Position numbers and translations under genes: made by a program | Shown here: piece after piece, positions 1 to 8,771 of the stretch | Layout of the letters: the number at the start of each line of letters is the position of its first letter | Numbering within the stretch: the stretch's first letter is position 1 | DNA from: Sideroxydans sp. | GTDB taxonomy: Bacteria > Pseudomonadota > Gammaproteobacteria > Burkholderiales > Gallionellaceae | Length of the DNA: 38,803 nucleotides | Assembly: GCA_011620315.1 (NCBI GenBank) | Contig: WOZO01000102.1 | Coordinates: 1-38,803, forward strand | Reading direction: 5' to 3' | Notes under the pieces: model-generated | Told to the model about the DNA's origin: nothing | The model's database searches: none | The model's input: the letters and a program-made list of their open reading frames with translations, nothing else

Positions 1-463
1 CCGACTGTCCAGTTTGCTCTGGACTGAGTGTCCAAGTTGCGTGGAATACGCAGTTTCCCGGCTGTTCCGTGTTTCTTCTCCAGGTGCGCGGCTAACTCCG
101 CCAGCAGATCAGATGCGATTGATGGGCTAGAAATGCTCTCGAAACGGAAAAGTGCGCCGCACTGCTTGCGGTGTTTGAGTACACAGGTGCAGACAATGGA
201 GATTCGTTCTAACGATAGTTATTATGAGCCATCACCCCCTCGCACAGCATGCTGCACCAGACACTGCATAACGCTTTTCCCGGCCTGCACAAACAGGACC
301 TTCCCATCCTTCCCATCCTTGTCGCCTCGCTGACTAGGGTATTTTGCGAGCAGGGCAAGCCCTCGGGCCAATAAGCGCGGGCAGTCTTCATCAACGGGAT
401 TTCTTGTCGGACTCGGTGCGGGGGCGGTGTTAAAATCCGCGCCTGAATTGACTGCCTCCGAAC
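1..463. other. Gene-poor leader upstream of dnaE
   Basis: I see no complete gene here. On the minus strand a reading frame is open from about 218 to the window edge. It has plausible composition, including an Ala/Leu/Glu-rich helix-like stretch, but it has no ATG, GTG or TTG start after the two TAA stops at 219-224. If coding, it would be the tail of a 5'-truncated gene continuing to the left. The first 25 bases contain a 6-bp inverted repeat (GTCCAG at 7-12, CTGGAC at 19-24), and TGTCC-AGTTTGC / TGTCCAAGTTGC recurs at 8-17 and 30-41. A TTAAAAT box at 430-436 lies about 30 bases before dnaE and could be a -10 element, but no -35 at good spacing is visible. Confidence 0.4.
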
Positions 464-3400
464 ATGCCTCAACCAGCCTTCGTCCATCTTCGTCTCCATA
501 GCGAATACTCAATCGCCGATGGCATCGTGCGCATCGACGAAGCGGTGGCGGCGGCGCAGGCGGACGCCCAGCCGGCGCTGGCGCTGACCGATCTCTCCAA
601 CGTGTTCGGGCTGGTGAAGTTCTACAAAAAGGCGCGCGGTGCGGGTATCAAACCCGTGGCCGGTTGCGATGTGTTCGTCAGCAACGATGCCGCGCGCGAC
701 CAGCCGCACCGCCTGCTGTTGCTGTGCCAGTCCAATGCCGGCTATCTGAAGCTGTGCGACCTGCTGACCCGCGCCTATCTGGGCAATCAGTATCGTGGCC
801 GTCCCGAGATCCGTCGCGAGTGGCTGAATGAGGGCTCCGAGGGCTTGATCGCGCTGTCCGGCTTCCACATGGGCGAGGTGGGGCTGGGCTTGCAGAACGG
901 CAACGCCAATGTCGCGAAACAGGCCGCCCGCGATTACGCCGCGCTGTTCCCCGACCGTTTCTATCTGGAAGTGCAACGCTGCGGCTTCCCGCGCGAGGAA
1001 GAGTACATCCGCGACACGGTAAAGCTGGCGCATGAACTGGACTTGCCGGTGGTGGCCACGCATCCGGTGCAGTTCCTGTCCATCGACGACTACAAGGCGC
1101 ACGAAGCGCGGGTGTGCATCGCCGAAGGCTATGTGCTGAACGACAAGCGCCGCGTGAAGCAATTCACCGCGCAGCAGCACTTCAAGACGCAGGCCGAGAT
1201 GGCCGAACTGTTCGCCGATCTGCCGCAGGCTTTGCAGAACAGCGTGGAGATCGCCAAACGCTGCAACCTCACGCTCAAACTCGGCACCAACTATCTGCCC
1301 GATTTCCCCACGCCCAACGGCGAATCGCTGGACCAGTTCCTGCGCGACGAATCGCAGCGCGGACTGGAGCGGCGCATGGCGCAGCTTTATCCGGACGAAG
1401 CGGTGCGCGCGGCCAAGATGCCGGACTATCAGGCGCGCCTGGATTTCGAGGTCAACACCATCATCAACATGAAGTTCCCCGGCTACTTCCTGATCGTGGC
1501 CGACTTCATCCGCTGGGCGAAATCCTACCGCCACGAGCGTTTCCCCAACGGCGTGCCGGTGGGGCCGGGGCGCGGTTCCGGTGCCGGTTCGCTGGTGGCG
1601 TATTCGCTGGGCATCACCGACCTCGACCCGCTGCGCTACGAGTTGCTGTTCGAGCGCTTCCTCAATCCGGAGCGAGTGTCCATGCCCGACTTCGACGTGG
1701 ACTTCTGTCAGGACGGGCGCGAACTGGTCATCCAGTATGTGCGCCGTCACTATGGCGAGGCCTGCGTGTCGCAGATCGCCACTTTCGGCACCATGGCCTC
1801 CAAGGGCGTGATCCGCGACGTCGGGCGCGTGCTCGATTTCCCCTACATGCTGTGCGACCGGCTGTCCAAGCTGGTGCCGGTGGAAGGCGTGAAGCCGGTA
1901 TCGCTGGCCAAGGCGCGCGAGATGGAGCCCGAGTTCAACGCTATCATCGCCAGCGAAGAAGGTGTGGACGAACTGATGGAGCTGGGTGAGCGTCTGGAAG
2001 ACCTGACGCGCAATGTCGGCATGCACGCCGGCGGCGTGTTGATCGCGCCGGGCAAGCTCACCGATTTCTGTCCGCTGTATTGCGCAGAGGGCAGCGAAAG
2101 CACGGTCAGCCAGTTCGACAAGGACGACGTGGAAGCGGTCGGTCTGGTGAAGTTCGACTTTTTGGGCCTGCGCACGCTGACCATCATCGACTGGGCGGTG
2201 CGCTACATCAAGGCGTCCGGCATCGAAGGCACAGCGTCGTTCAACATCGATCTGATCCCGCTCGACGACAAACCCACCTACGACAACATCTTCCGCAACG
2301 CCAACACCACCGCCGTGTTTCAGTTCGAATCGCGCGGCATGAAGGACACGCTGGTCAAGGCGAGGCCGGACTGTATCGACGACCTGATCGCGCTGAACGC
2401 CTTGTACCGTCCCGGCCCGATGGACTTCATCCCCGACTACATCAACCGCAAGCACGGCCGCGAGCAAGTCATCATCCCGCACCCGCTGCTGGACAAGGTG
2501 GTGCGCAGCACCTACGGCATCATGGTGTATCAGGAGCAGGTGATGCAGGCCGCGCAGGCGGTGGCCGGTTACTCACTGGGCGGCGCCGACATGCTGCGCC
2601 GCGCGATGGGCAAGAAGAAAGCCGAGGAGATGGCCGAACAGCGCGCCATCTTCGTGGCCGGTGCGGAAAAGAACAACATCGATGAGGCGAAGGCGAACGA
2701 GATCTTCGACACCATGGAGAAATTCGCGGGCTACGGCTTCAACAAGTCGCACGCCGCCGCCTACTCCGTGGTCGCCTACCAGACCGCCTACCTGAAGTGC
2801 CATTACCCGGCCGCGTTCATGGCGGCCACGCTGTCCTCGGAAATGGACAACACTGACAAGGTGAGTTTCTTCTATCAGGACACCGCGCTGCAGGGCGTGC
2901 AGATCCTGCCGCCGGACATCAACAGTTCGCTGTACCGCTTCACGCCCACCGACGAGAAGACCGTGGCCTACGGACTGGGCGCGGTGAAGGGCACCGGCGA
3001 GGCGGCGGTGGAGAACATCGTGGCGGCGCGCAAGGAAGGCGGGCCGTTCACCGACCTGTTCGACTTCTGCCGCCGGGTGGACAAGCGCGTGGTCAACCGT
3101 CGCGCCATCGAGGCGCTGATCCGCGCCGGCGCGTTCGACAGCATCAACGACCACCGTCATCAGATGCTCGCCTCGCTCGATGCGGCGCTGGGCAGCGCCG
3201 AGCAGCATGCGCGCGCGGCCAACCAGGTCAGCCTGTTCGGCGACGATCCGGCGGAAGACATGAACCTGCCGCTGGCAGACGTGGAGCGCTGGAAACTGCG
3301 CGAACAACTGCAGCAGGAAAAGACCGCGCTCGGTTTCTATCTGTCTGGCCACCCGTACCAGGAATACGAACAGGAGCTGTCCAATTTTGTGAGCATGCGC

Positions 3401-3961
3401 CTGCACAAAGTCACGCCGGAGATATTGCCCGCTGCCAACGGCCGCTCGCGCCGCCAGGAAAAAGAACTGGTGCTGTCCGGCATCGTCAGCGGCATCCGCA
3501 TCCTGCAAACGCGGCGCGGGCGCATGGCCGTGCTGACGCTGGACGACGGCAGCGCGCAGATCGAGATGACGGTGTTCAACGACCTGTTCGAACCCAACCG
3601 CAACTGGCTGCGCGACGACCAGCTGGTGGTGGCGCGCGGCCGCGCCAGCATGGACGAGTATTCCGGCGGCATGCGCATCAGCGCCGATGCGCTGTTCGAT
3701 TTCGCCTCGGCGCGCGCGGTGTTTGCCAAGCGGCTGGATATCGATTGCAGCATGGACGACAAGGTATGCACCAGGCGTCTGGCCGAGATGCTCAAGCCTT
3801 ATTGCGGCGGCGACTGCATGGTGCAGATCAACTATCGCAATCTGATCGGCGCGGCACCGCTGCGTCTGGGGGACGAATGGAAAGTCACCCTGCCCGAAGA
3901 ATTGATCGAGACACTGTGCGAAGAGATCGGTCACGACAAGGTGCGCATCGTCTACTCATAG
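464..3961 (+). CDS. dnaE: DNA polymerase III subunit alpha
   Basis: This is the catalytic subunit of the replicative DNA polymerase, which extends the primer within the replisome. At 1165 residues it matches the family (about 1160 in E. coli). The N-terminus shows the PHP-domain opening (FVHLRLHSEYSIADG). The polymerase core follows, with PGRGSGAGSLVAYSLGITDLD and the two-aspartate metal-binding motif PDFDVDF at residues 408-414. FDFLGLRTLTII near residue 565 carries the third catalytic aspartate. The C-terminal half has the helix-hairpin-helix/tau-binding region and an OB-fold (VLSGIVSGIRIL). ATG at 464 is chosen because the PHP motif begins just after it, although the ribosome binding site is weak. 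It is a single-copy housekeeping gene with no sign of damage, and the long opposite-strand reading frames are GC artefacts. Confidence 0.97.
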   Translation: MPQPAFVHLRLHSEYSIADGIVRIDEAVAAAQADAQPALALTDLSNVFGLVKFYKKARGAGIKPVAGCDVFVSNDAARDQPHRLLLLCQSNAGYLKLCDLLTRAYLGNQYRGRPEIRREWLNEGSEGLIALSGFHMGEVGLGLQNGNANVAKQAARDYAALFPDRFYLEVQRCGFPREEEYIRDTVKLAHELDLPVVATHPVQFLSIDDYKAHEARVCIAEGYVLNDKRRVKQFTAQQHFKTQAEMAELFADLPQALQNSVEIAKRCNLTLKLGTNYLPDFPTPNGESLDQFLRDESQRGLERRMAQLYPDEAVRAAKMPDYQARLDFEVNTIINMKFPGYFLIVADFIRWAKSYRHERFPNGVPVGPGRGSGAGSLVAYSLGITDLDPLRYELLFERFLNPERVSMPDFDVDFCQDGRELVIQYVRRHYGEACVSQIATFGTMASKGVIRDVGRVLDFPYMLCDRLSKLVPVEGVKPVSLAKAREMEPEFNAIIASEEGVDELMELGERLEDLTRNVGMHAGGVLIAPGKLTDFCPLYCAEGSESTVSQFDKDDVEAVGLVKFDFLGLRTLTIIDWAVRYIKASGIEGTASFNIDLIPLDDKPTYDNIFRNANTTAVFQFESRGMKDTLVKARPDCIDDLIALNALYRPGPMDFIPDYINRKHGREQVIIPHPLLDKVVRSTYGIMVYQEQVMQAAQAVAGYSLGGADMLRRAMGKKKAEEMAEQRAIFVAGAEKNNIDEAKANEIFDTMEKFAGYGFNKSHAAAYSVVAYQTAYLKCHYPAAFMAATLSSEMDNTDKVSFFYQDTALQGVQILPPDINSSLYRFTPTDEKTVAYGLGAVKGTGEAAVENIVAARKEGGPFTDLFDFCRRVDKRVVNRRAIEALIRAGAFDSINDHRHQMLASLDAALGSAEQHARAANQVSLFGDDPAEDMNLPLADVERWKLREQLQQEKTALGFYLSGHPYQEYEQELSNFVSMRLHKVTPEILPAANGRSRRQEKELVLSGIVSGIRILQTRRGRMAVLTLDDGSAQIEMTVFNDLFEPNRNWLRDDQLVVARGRASMDEYSGGMRISADALFDFASARAVFAKRLDIDCSMDDKVCTRRLAEMLKPYCGGDCMVQINYRNLIGAAPLRLGDEWKVTLPEELIETLCEEIGHDKVRIVYS

Positions 3962-4051
3962 CCCGGCGGGCCGCTGGGTTATGGCGTTCTTCATCCTGCT
4001 TTGTGTGGTAATTTCGCGGAGGGTGGCTGTAGCACAGGCCGGAGAGAAAGC

Positions 4052-7000
4052 ATGAAGGGCAATACACAAGAACATTTACGCTTGATAGATATCGCCACGC
4101 GCGATGTCACGACAAGCAAGGCGCAAGCAAGCCTGGCTGAAGTGGCGGGATTGATGTCCCAGCGGCGTTATTCATCCATCGTCGTGATCGACGATGATCG
4201 CCATCCGGTCGGCATCGTCACGGAACGCAACATCCTGCACGCCATGCACGACGGCATCGATGACGCAACGCCCGTGCGCGACGCCATGTCCGCATCGGTG
4301 CTGGTCATGTCCGGCGAGACCGGCGTGCTGGAGGGATACCGCACCTGCCAGCGCGAGGGGCTGCGCCATCTGGTGCTGACCGATGAGCGCGGTGCCGTGG
4401 TCGGCGTGGTGAGCCAGACCGATTTCCGCCTGCATCTCGATCTCACGATATTGGCCGGACGCCGCCGCATCGCTTCCATCGCCCAGCGCACCGGCATCAC
4501 GCTGCCGCCCGATACGCCGCTGATGCAGGCGCTGGACATGATGCATGCGCAGTACAAAAGCTGCGTGGTCGTGGTCGAGCAAGGCAAGCCGCTCGGCATT
4601 GTCACCGAACGCGATGTGGTGCGTTTGTATTCCTGCTGTCCCGGTTGGCAAGAGACGACGCTGGAAAAAGTGATGGTCGCGCCGGTGTTGACCGTTCCCG
4701 TCGGCTCCACCACCAGCCAGGCAGCCGAACAGATGCTGGTGCACAAGGTGCGCCATCTGGTGGTGGTCGACGGCAACGGCGATATGCACGGCATGGTAAG
4801 CGAGCACGACCTGACGCAGCTGATGGCATCCGGCATGTACGAGCAACGTGTCGGCATCGAAGCGTCCTTTCTGCATGCCCTGCTGGATACGCTGCCCGAT
4901 CTGGTCTGGCTGAAAGATGTCGAAGGCCGCTATCTGGCTTGCAACCACCGTTTCGAACAATTCTTCGGTGCCGGCGAGCAGGGCATACTCGGCAAAACCG
5001 ATTACGACTTCAAGGACAAGGCGCTGGCGGATCTTTTCCGCGAACACGACCAGTTCGCGATGGCGGCGGACCATTCCGTGGTCAACGAGGAATGGGCCAC
5101 TTTTGCCGACGACGGGCATCGGGAGTTGCTGGAGACCATCAAGACACCTATGCGTGACAGATTGGGCAAGCTGATCGGCGTGCTCGGTGTCGGACGCGAC
5201 ATCACCGAACGCGAGCGTGTCAAACACATACTGGCCGAGAGCGAACACGAGTTCCGTTCGCTTACGGAGAATCTGCCGGACAACATCATCCGCTACGGCC
5301 GCGACTGCCGGGTGCTGTACATGAACCCATCGATGGCGCGCACCATCGCTCCGCAGTTGCTGCCGGTGGTCGGCAAGATGCCTGTCGAGGCGACGCCCGA
5401 TTTGCCCGAGGTGCGCGAACTGCAAAGCCTGGTGGAAAAGGTCATGGACCACGGCGAACGGGTGGAGATCGAGTACCCGATCAGGCATCCGGACGGCGGT
5501 TTGCACTGGCATCACGTCATCTTCGTCCCCGAATGGAACCAGGAGGGAATGGTCGTTGGCGCGCTGGGCATAGGCCGCGATATCAATGAGCGCAAGCAGG
5601 CGGAGCAAGCGATCAAGGACAGCGTCGACCAGTACAGCGAACTGGTCCAGAAGATCCCCGTCGGGGTTTGCAAATATCGCATGCTGGCGCAGGGCGGCGG
5701 GGTGTTCGAATACGTCAGCCAGCGCTGGTGCGAACTGCTGGATGTGGAAGAGCGCGATGTGCTGCGCGACCCGCAGGCCGCGTTCGGCCGCCTGCTGCCG
5801 GACGATCTGCAGGAGTTCGCCTGGCTCAACGAAGCCGCCCGCCAACAGATGCACCCTTTCGAATGGGAAGGCCGCAGCAAACGCCGCAACGGCGAGATAC
5901 GCTGGCTGCACATCGCATCGCAGCCGACGCTGCTGGAGAACGGCGACATCCTGTGGGACGGCATCCAGTACGACATCACCGACCGCCGTCGGGCGGATGA
6001 ATCGCTGCGCATCAACGCCAGCGTGTTCGACAACAGCCAGGAAGCCATCGTCGTCACCGATGCGGACAACCGCATCATCGACGTCAACGCGGCCTTCACC
6101 GCCATCACCGGCTACACCCGCGCGGAGGTGATGGGCAAGAATCCCAACACACTGAGTTCCGGCAAGCAAGACAAGGCGTTCTACGATGCCATGTGGCAGT
6201 CGCTGCGCGAGAAAGGTGCCTGGCACGGCGAGATATGGAACCGGCGCAAGAGCGGCGAGGTGTTCGCCGAGATGCTGTCCATCTCGGTCATCGCCGACCA
6301 TCTGGGGCAGGTGCAGCGCCACGTCGGCATCTTCTCCGACATCACCTATTTCAAGGAGCACGAGGCCGAGCTCAGCCATGTCGCCAACTACGACGCACTG
6401 ACCGGCGTGCCCAACCGCCGGCTGCTGGGGGACAGGCTGCGTCAGGCGACTGCGGTGGCAAAGCGCAGCGGGGCGGCGCTGGCGATCTGCTACATCGACC
6501 TGGACGGATTCAAGGATGTGAACGACACCTACGGGCACGATATGGGCGACAAGCTGCTGATCGACATCACGCGCCGCCTGCAGGACGAACTGCGCGCGGG
6601 CGACACCCTGTCGCGCCTGGGCGGCGACGAGTTCGTGATGCTGTTCAACGAGATGCGCGACGAAAGCGAATGCTATCTGGTGCTGGAACGCGTGCTGACC
6701 GTCATTGCGCAGCCGGTAGTGCTCAAGGGGACGCAGGTCATCGTATCGGCCAGTGTCGGCGTCACCCTCTATCCAGAGGACGACGCCGACAGCGACACCT
6801 TGCTGCGGCATGCCGACCAGGCCATGTACATCGCCAAGCAGAGCGGAAAGAACCGCTTCCATCTGTACGACGCCATGCACGACAAACGCGTGCGCACGCT
6901 GCACGAAGGACGCCGCCGCATCGCCGAGGGGCTGGAAACGGGCGAATTCGAACTGTATTACCAGCCCAAACTGGAACTTTCCAGCGGCCACATCTTCGGC

Positions 7001-7687
7001 GTCGAAGCATTGATCCGCTGGAACCATCCCGAACGCGGCCTGCTGGCTCCCGCCGAATTCCTGCCCATTATCGAAAACTCGGAACTGGATGTGCAACTGG
7101 GCGAATGGGTGATCAAGCACGCACTCGCGCAACTGTTCGCCTGGGAACGGGCGGACCTGCAGTTGCAAGTGAGCATCAACATCTCCGCGCGGCATCTGCA
7201 GGTCGCCGACTTCGTCGTAAATCTGCAAGGCGAGCTGGCGCAGTATCCGCAGCTGCGCGACGGCGCGCTGCAGATCGAAGTGCTGGAAACCGCCGCGCTG
7301 GAAGACATCGCCCAGTCGTCCGCAGTCATCGACGCCTGCCGCGAGCTGGGCGTCACCTTCGCGCTGGACGATTTCGGCACCGGCTATTCCTCGCTGGTGT
7401 ATCTGAGCAAGCTGTCCGCCGACACGCTGAAGATCGACCAGTCCTTCGTGCAGGGCATGAGCATCAACAAAGGCGACCATGCTATCGTGCAGGGCGTCAT
7501 CGCGCTGGCGCAGACCTTCGGTTGTCTTACCGTGGCGGAAGGCGTGGAAGACGGCGCCTTGAAGGGGGAGCTGCAAGCGATGGGCTGCGGTTTCGTGCAG
7601 GGCTACAGCGTGGCGCAGCCCATGCCGGCCGGAGAGATCGTTGGGTGGGTAAAACAGTTCGCTGATTCAGCCAAACCGCAGCCCTGA
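4052..7687 (+). CDS. CBS-PAS-GGDEF-EAL signalling protein
   Basis: This 1211-residue protein is predicted to make and/or degrade cyclic di-GMP in response to ligands. Domain order: two CBS-domain pairs (about 8-135 and 140-265), four PAS-like sensor domains (about 269-390, 393-515, 520-645, 648-770), GGDEF (about 780-935) and EAL (about 960-1205). The cyclase motif GGDEF (857-861) is intact. RAGD at 848-851 sits exactly five residues before it, the position of the product-inhibition I-site. The EAL motif is intact (985-987, followed by IRW), and DDFGTGYSS is present, so both activities look possible. There is no signal peptide or clear membrane segment, so it is likely cytoplasmic. The start at 4052 is preferred over 4001 because GGAGAGAAAG lies just upstream. 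CBS pairs usually bind adenine nucleotides, so it may link energy state to c-di-GMP. Confidence 0.93.
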   Translation: MKGNTQEHLRLIDIATRDVTTSKAQASLAEVAGLMSQRRYSSIVVIDDDRHPVGIVTERNILHAMHDGIDDATPVRDAMSASVLVMSGETGVLEGYRTCQREGLRHLVLTDERGAVVGVVSQTDFRLHLDLTILAGRRRIASIAQRTGITLPPDTPLMQALDMMHAQYKSCVVVVEQGKPLGIVTERDVVRLYSCCPGWQETTLEKVMVAPVLTVPVGSTTSQAAEQMLVHKVRHLVVVDGNGDMHGMVSEHDLTQLMASGMYEQRVGIEASFLHALLDTLPDLVWLKDVEGRYLACNHRFEQFFGAGEQGILGKTDYDFKDKALADLFREHDQFAMAADHSVVNEEWATFADDGHRELLETIKTPMRDRLGKLIGVLGVGRDITERERVKHILAESEHEFRSLTENLPDNIIRYGRDCRVLYMNPSMARTIAPQLLPVVGKMPVEATPDLPEVRELQSLVEKVMDHGERVEIEYPIRHPDGGLHWHHVIFVPEWNQEGMVVGALGIGRDINERKQAEQAIKDSVDQYSELVQKIPVGVCKYRMLAQGGGVFEYVSQRWCELLDVEERDVLRDPQAAFGRLLPDDLQEFAWLNEAARQQMHPFEWEGRSKRRNGEIRWLHIASQPTLLENGDILWDGIQYDITDRRRADESLRINASVFDNSQEAIVVTDADNRIIDVNAAFTAITGYTRAEVMGKNPNTLSSGKQDKAFYDAMWQSLREKGAWHGEIWNRRKSGEVFAEMLSISVIADHLGQVQRHVGIFSDITYFKEHEAELSHVANYDALTGVPNRRLLGDRLRQATAVAKRSGAALAICYIDLDGFKDVNDTYGHDMGDKLLIDITRRLQDELRAGDTLSRLGGDEFVMLFNEMRDESECYLVLERVLTVIAQPVVLKGTQVIVSASVGVTLYPEDDADSDTLLRHADQAMYIAKQSGKNRFHLYDAMHDKRVRTLHEGRRRIAEGLETGEFELYYQPKLELSSGHIFGVEALIRWNHPERGLLAPAEFLPIIENSELDVQLGEWVIKHALAQLFAWERADLQLQVSINISARHLQVADFVVNLQGELAQYPQLRDGALQIEVLETAALEDIAQSSAVIDACRELGVTFALDDFGTGYSSLVYLSKLSADTLKIDQSFVQGMSINKGDHAIVQGVIALAQTFGCLTVAEGVEDGALKGELQAMGCGFVQGYSVAQPMPAGEIVGWVKQFADSAKPQP

Positions 7688-7904
7688 CAGCGGCAGACAA
7701 AACGCCATACCCCGCTTGGGGGATGTGTCGCTTTCAGATTGACAATAGACTAGCCCAAGCGCGGTGTCGTCTATGTCCATGGCGAGTTCCGCGATGGCTG
7801 AGGAAGGCAAATGCGAAATATCGGCCGCAGGCAACATGACGGCAATGAAGCCTGTCGTGACCGGATCGATCCGATACCGGGACAAGGCTGAATGGGGGGT
7901 GATG

Positions 7905-8675
7905 ATGAATGTTCGAATGAATATAAGAATGGCTTTGCTTTCCGGCATGCTCGGATTGATGACCGCAGGTGCCTGCTTTGCCGATCAGACAATCGAGGTG
8001 GTCAAGTCGGAAGGGACGCTCAAAGTCGGCGAGCCGGACAAGCAAGCCTTTGATGCCAAGCTGAAGCCTCTGACGGGAAACCGTTATGTGTTCAGCACCG
8101 GTGCCAATGGCAGGGCGGTGGTCAGAGTGGGGAATTCCGGTTTTGTTGTCGTTGAACGGAACAGCTCGCTGGAAGTGGACCGCTCCAGCGGCGCGGCGAA
8201 TGTGTTCAGGCAGATCAGCGGCATGATCTATTACGCGATGAACAAGGTGCAGCGCTCCACGCAAAAGGTCAAGATCAAGACGACAACCGCCGTGATCGGT
8301 GTGCGGGGTACGCGCTTTGTGGTGGTGGAAGATGGCGCGCGCAAAGAGATCGGTATGCGCAAGGGCGAGATCAGCGTGACCAGTCCGCGCGATGAGTATG
8401 AGATACATCGCAAGCAAGCAGAAGACGAGTTCGCCGCACTCAAGAAAGAAGCAGCCGATGCGATTGCGGGCGAGCGGAAAGCGTTCGAAGACTATCGTAC
8501 AGACACAGCCAAAGAGTTCATCGAATACAAGCGCGCGTTCACGCTGGGCAAAGACAGAATGGTTTCCTTTGACGGCAACAAAGTCACGGAAGGCGCGCTC
8601 AACGAAAAGATGACGCGGGATATGGAAAGCCTGGAGTCGTTCGGGGCGGACTGGATAGGGACAGTGCGCGACTGA
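7905..8675 (+). CDS. Secreted FecR-domain protein with aromatic coiled-coil repeats
   Basis: This is a 256-residue exported protein. The start at 7905 (alternatives 7902 and 7917) follows a GGGGGG ribosome binding site and opens with a signal peptide ending near ACFADQ. The body has the FecR-type domain: a RAVVRVGNSGFVVVE strand block followed by TTTAVIGVRGTRFVVVEDG, which closely resembles the usual 'TPTAVIGVRGT' signature. The C-terminal third is a charged helix with aromatic residues spaced Y-11-F-18-F-11-F-7-F. The same spacing style appears at the N-terminus of the next gene's product. FecR domains of this periplasmic kind are not necessarily anti-sigma factors, and no sigma factor gene lies nearby. 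The exact role is unknown. A TTGACA at 7739-7744 upstream may be a -35 box, but no convincing -10 accompanies it. Confidence 0.8.
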   Translation: MNVRMNIRMALLSGMLGLMTAGACFADQTIEVVKSEGTLKVGEPDKQAFDAKLKPLTGNRYVFSTGANGRAVVRVGNSGFVVVERNSSLEVDRSSGAANVFRQISGMIYYAMNKVQRSTQKVKIKTTTAVIGVRGTRFVVVEDGARKEIGMRKGEISVTSPRDEYEIHRKQAEDEFAALKKEAADAIAGERKAFEDYRTDTAKEFIEYKRAFTLGKDRMVSFDGNKVTEGALNEKMTRDMESLESFGADWIGTVRD

Positions 8676-8771
8676 GTCGGACTCGCGTGCTGAAATCAAA
8701 TGGGGTACTTGGGCGAATCAATCGGGGGAGTGCGTCATGCATGATCTGATAGCGGCTGCGGGCTGTCTTGT

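Noticed and set aside
28-333. Plus-strand 101-residue open frame
   Set aside because: No ribosome binding site, no domain and composition unlike the neighbouring genes.
509-7576. Very long minus-strand open frames opposite dnaE and the CBS-PAS-GGDEF-EAL gene
   Set aside because: They mirror well-identified plus-strand genes in high-GC DNA, have no recognisable domains and are rich in His, Gln and Arg as expected of shadow frames.
7764-7904. Longer N-terminus for the FecR-domain protein
   Set aside because: The first 47 residues would precede a clear signal peptide, whereas a GGGGGG site lies directly before 7905.
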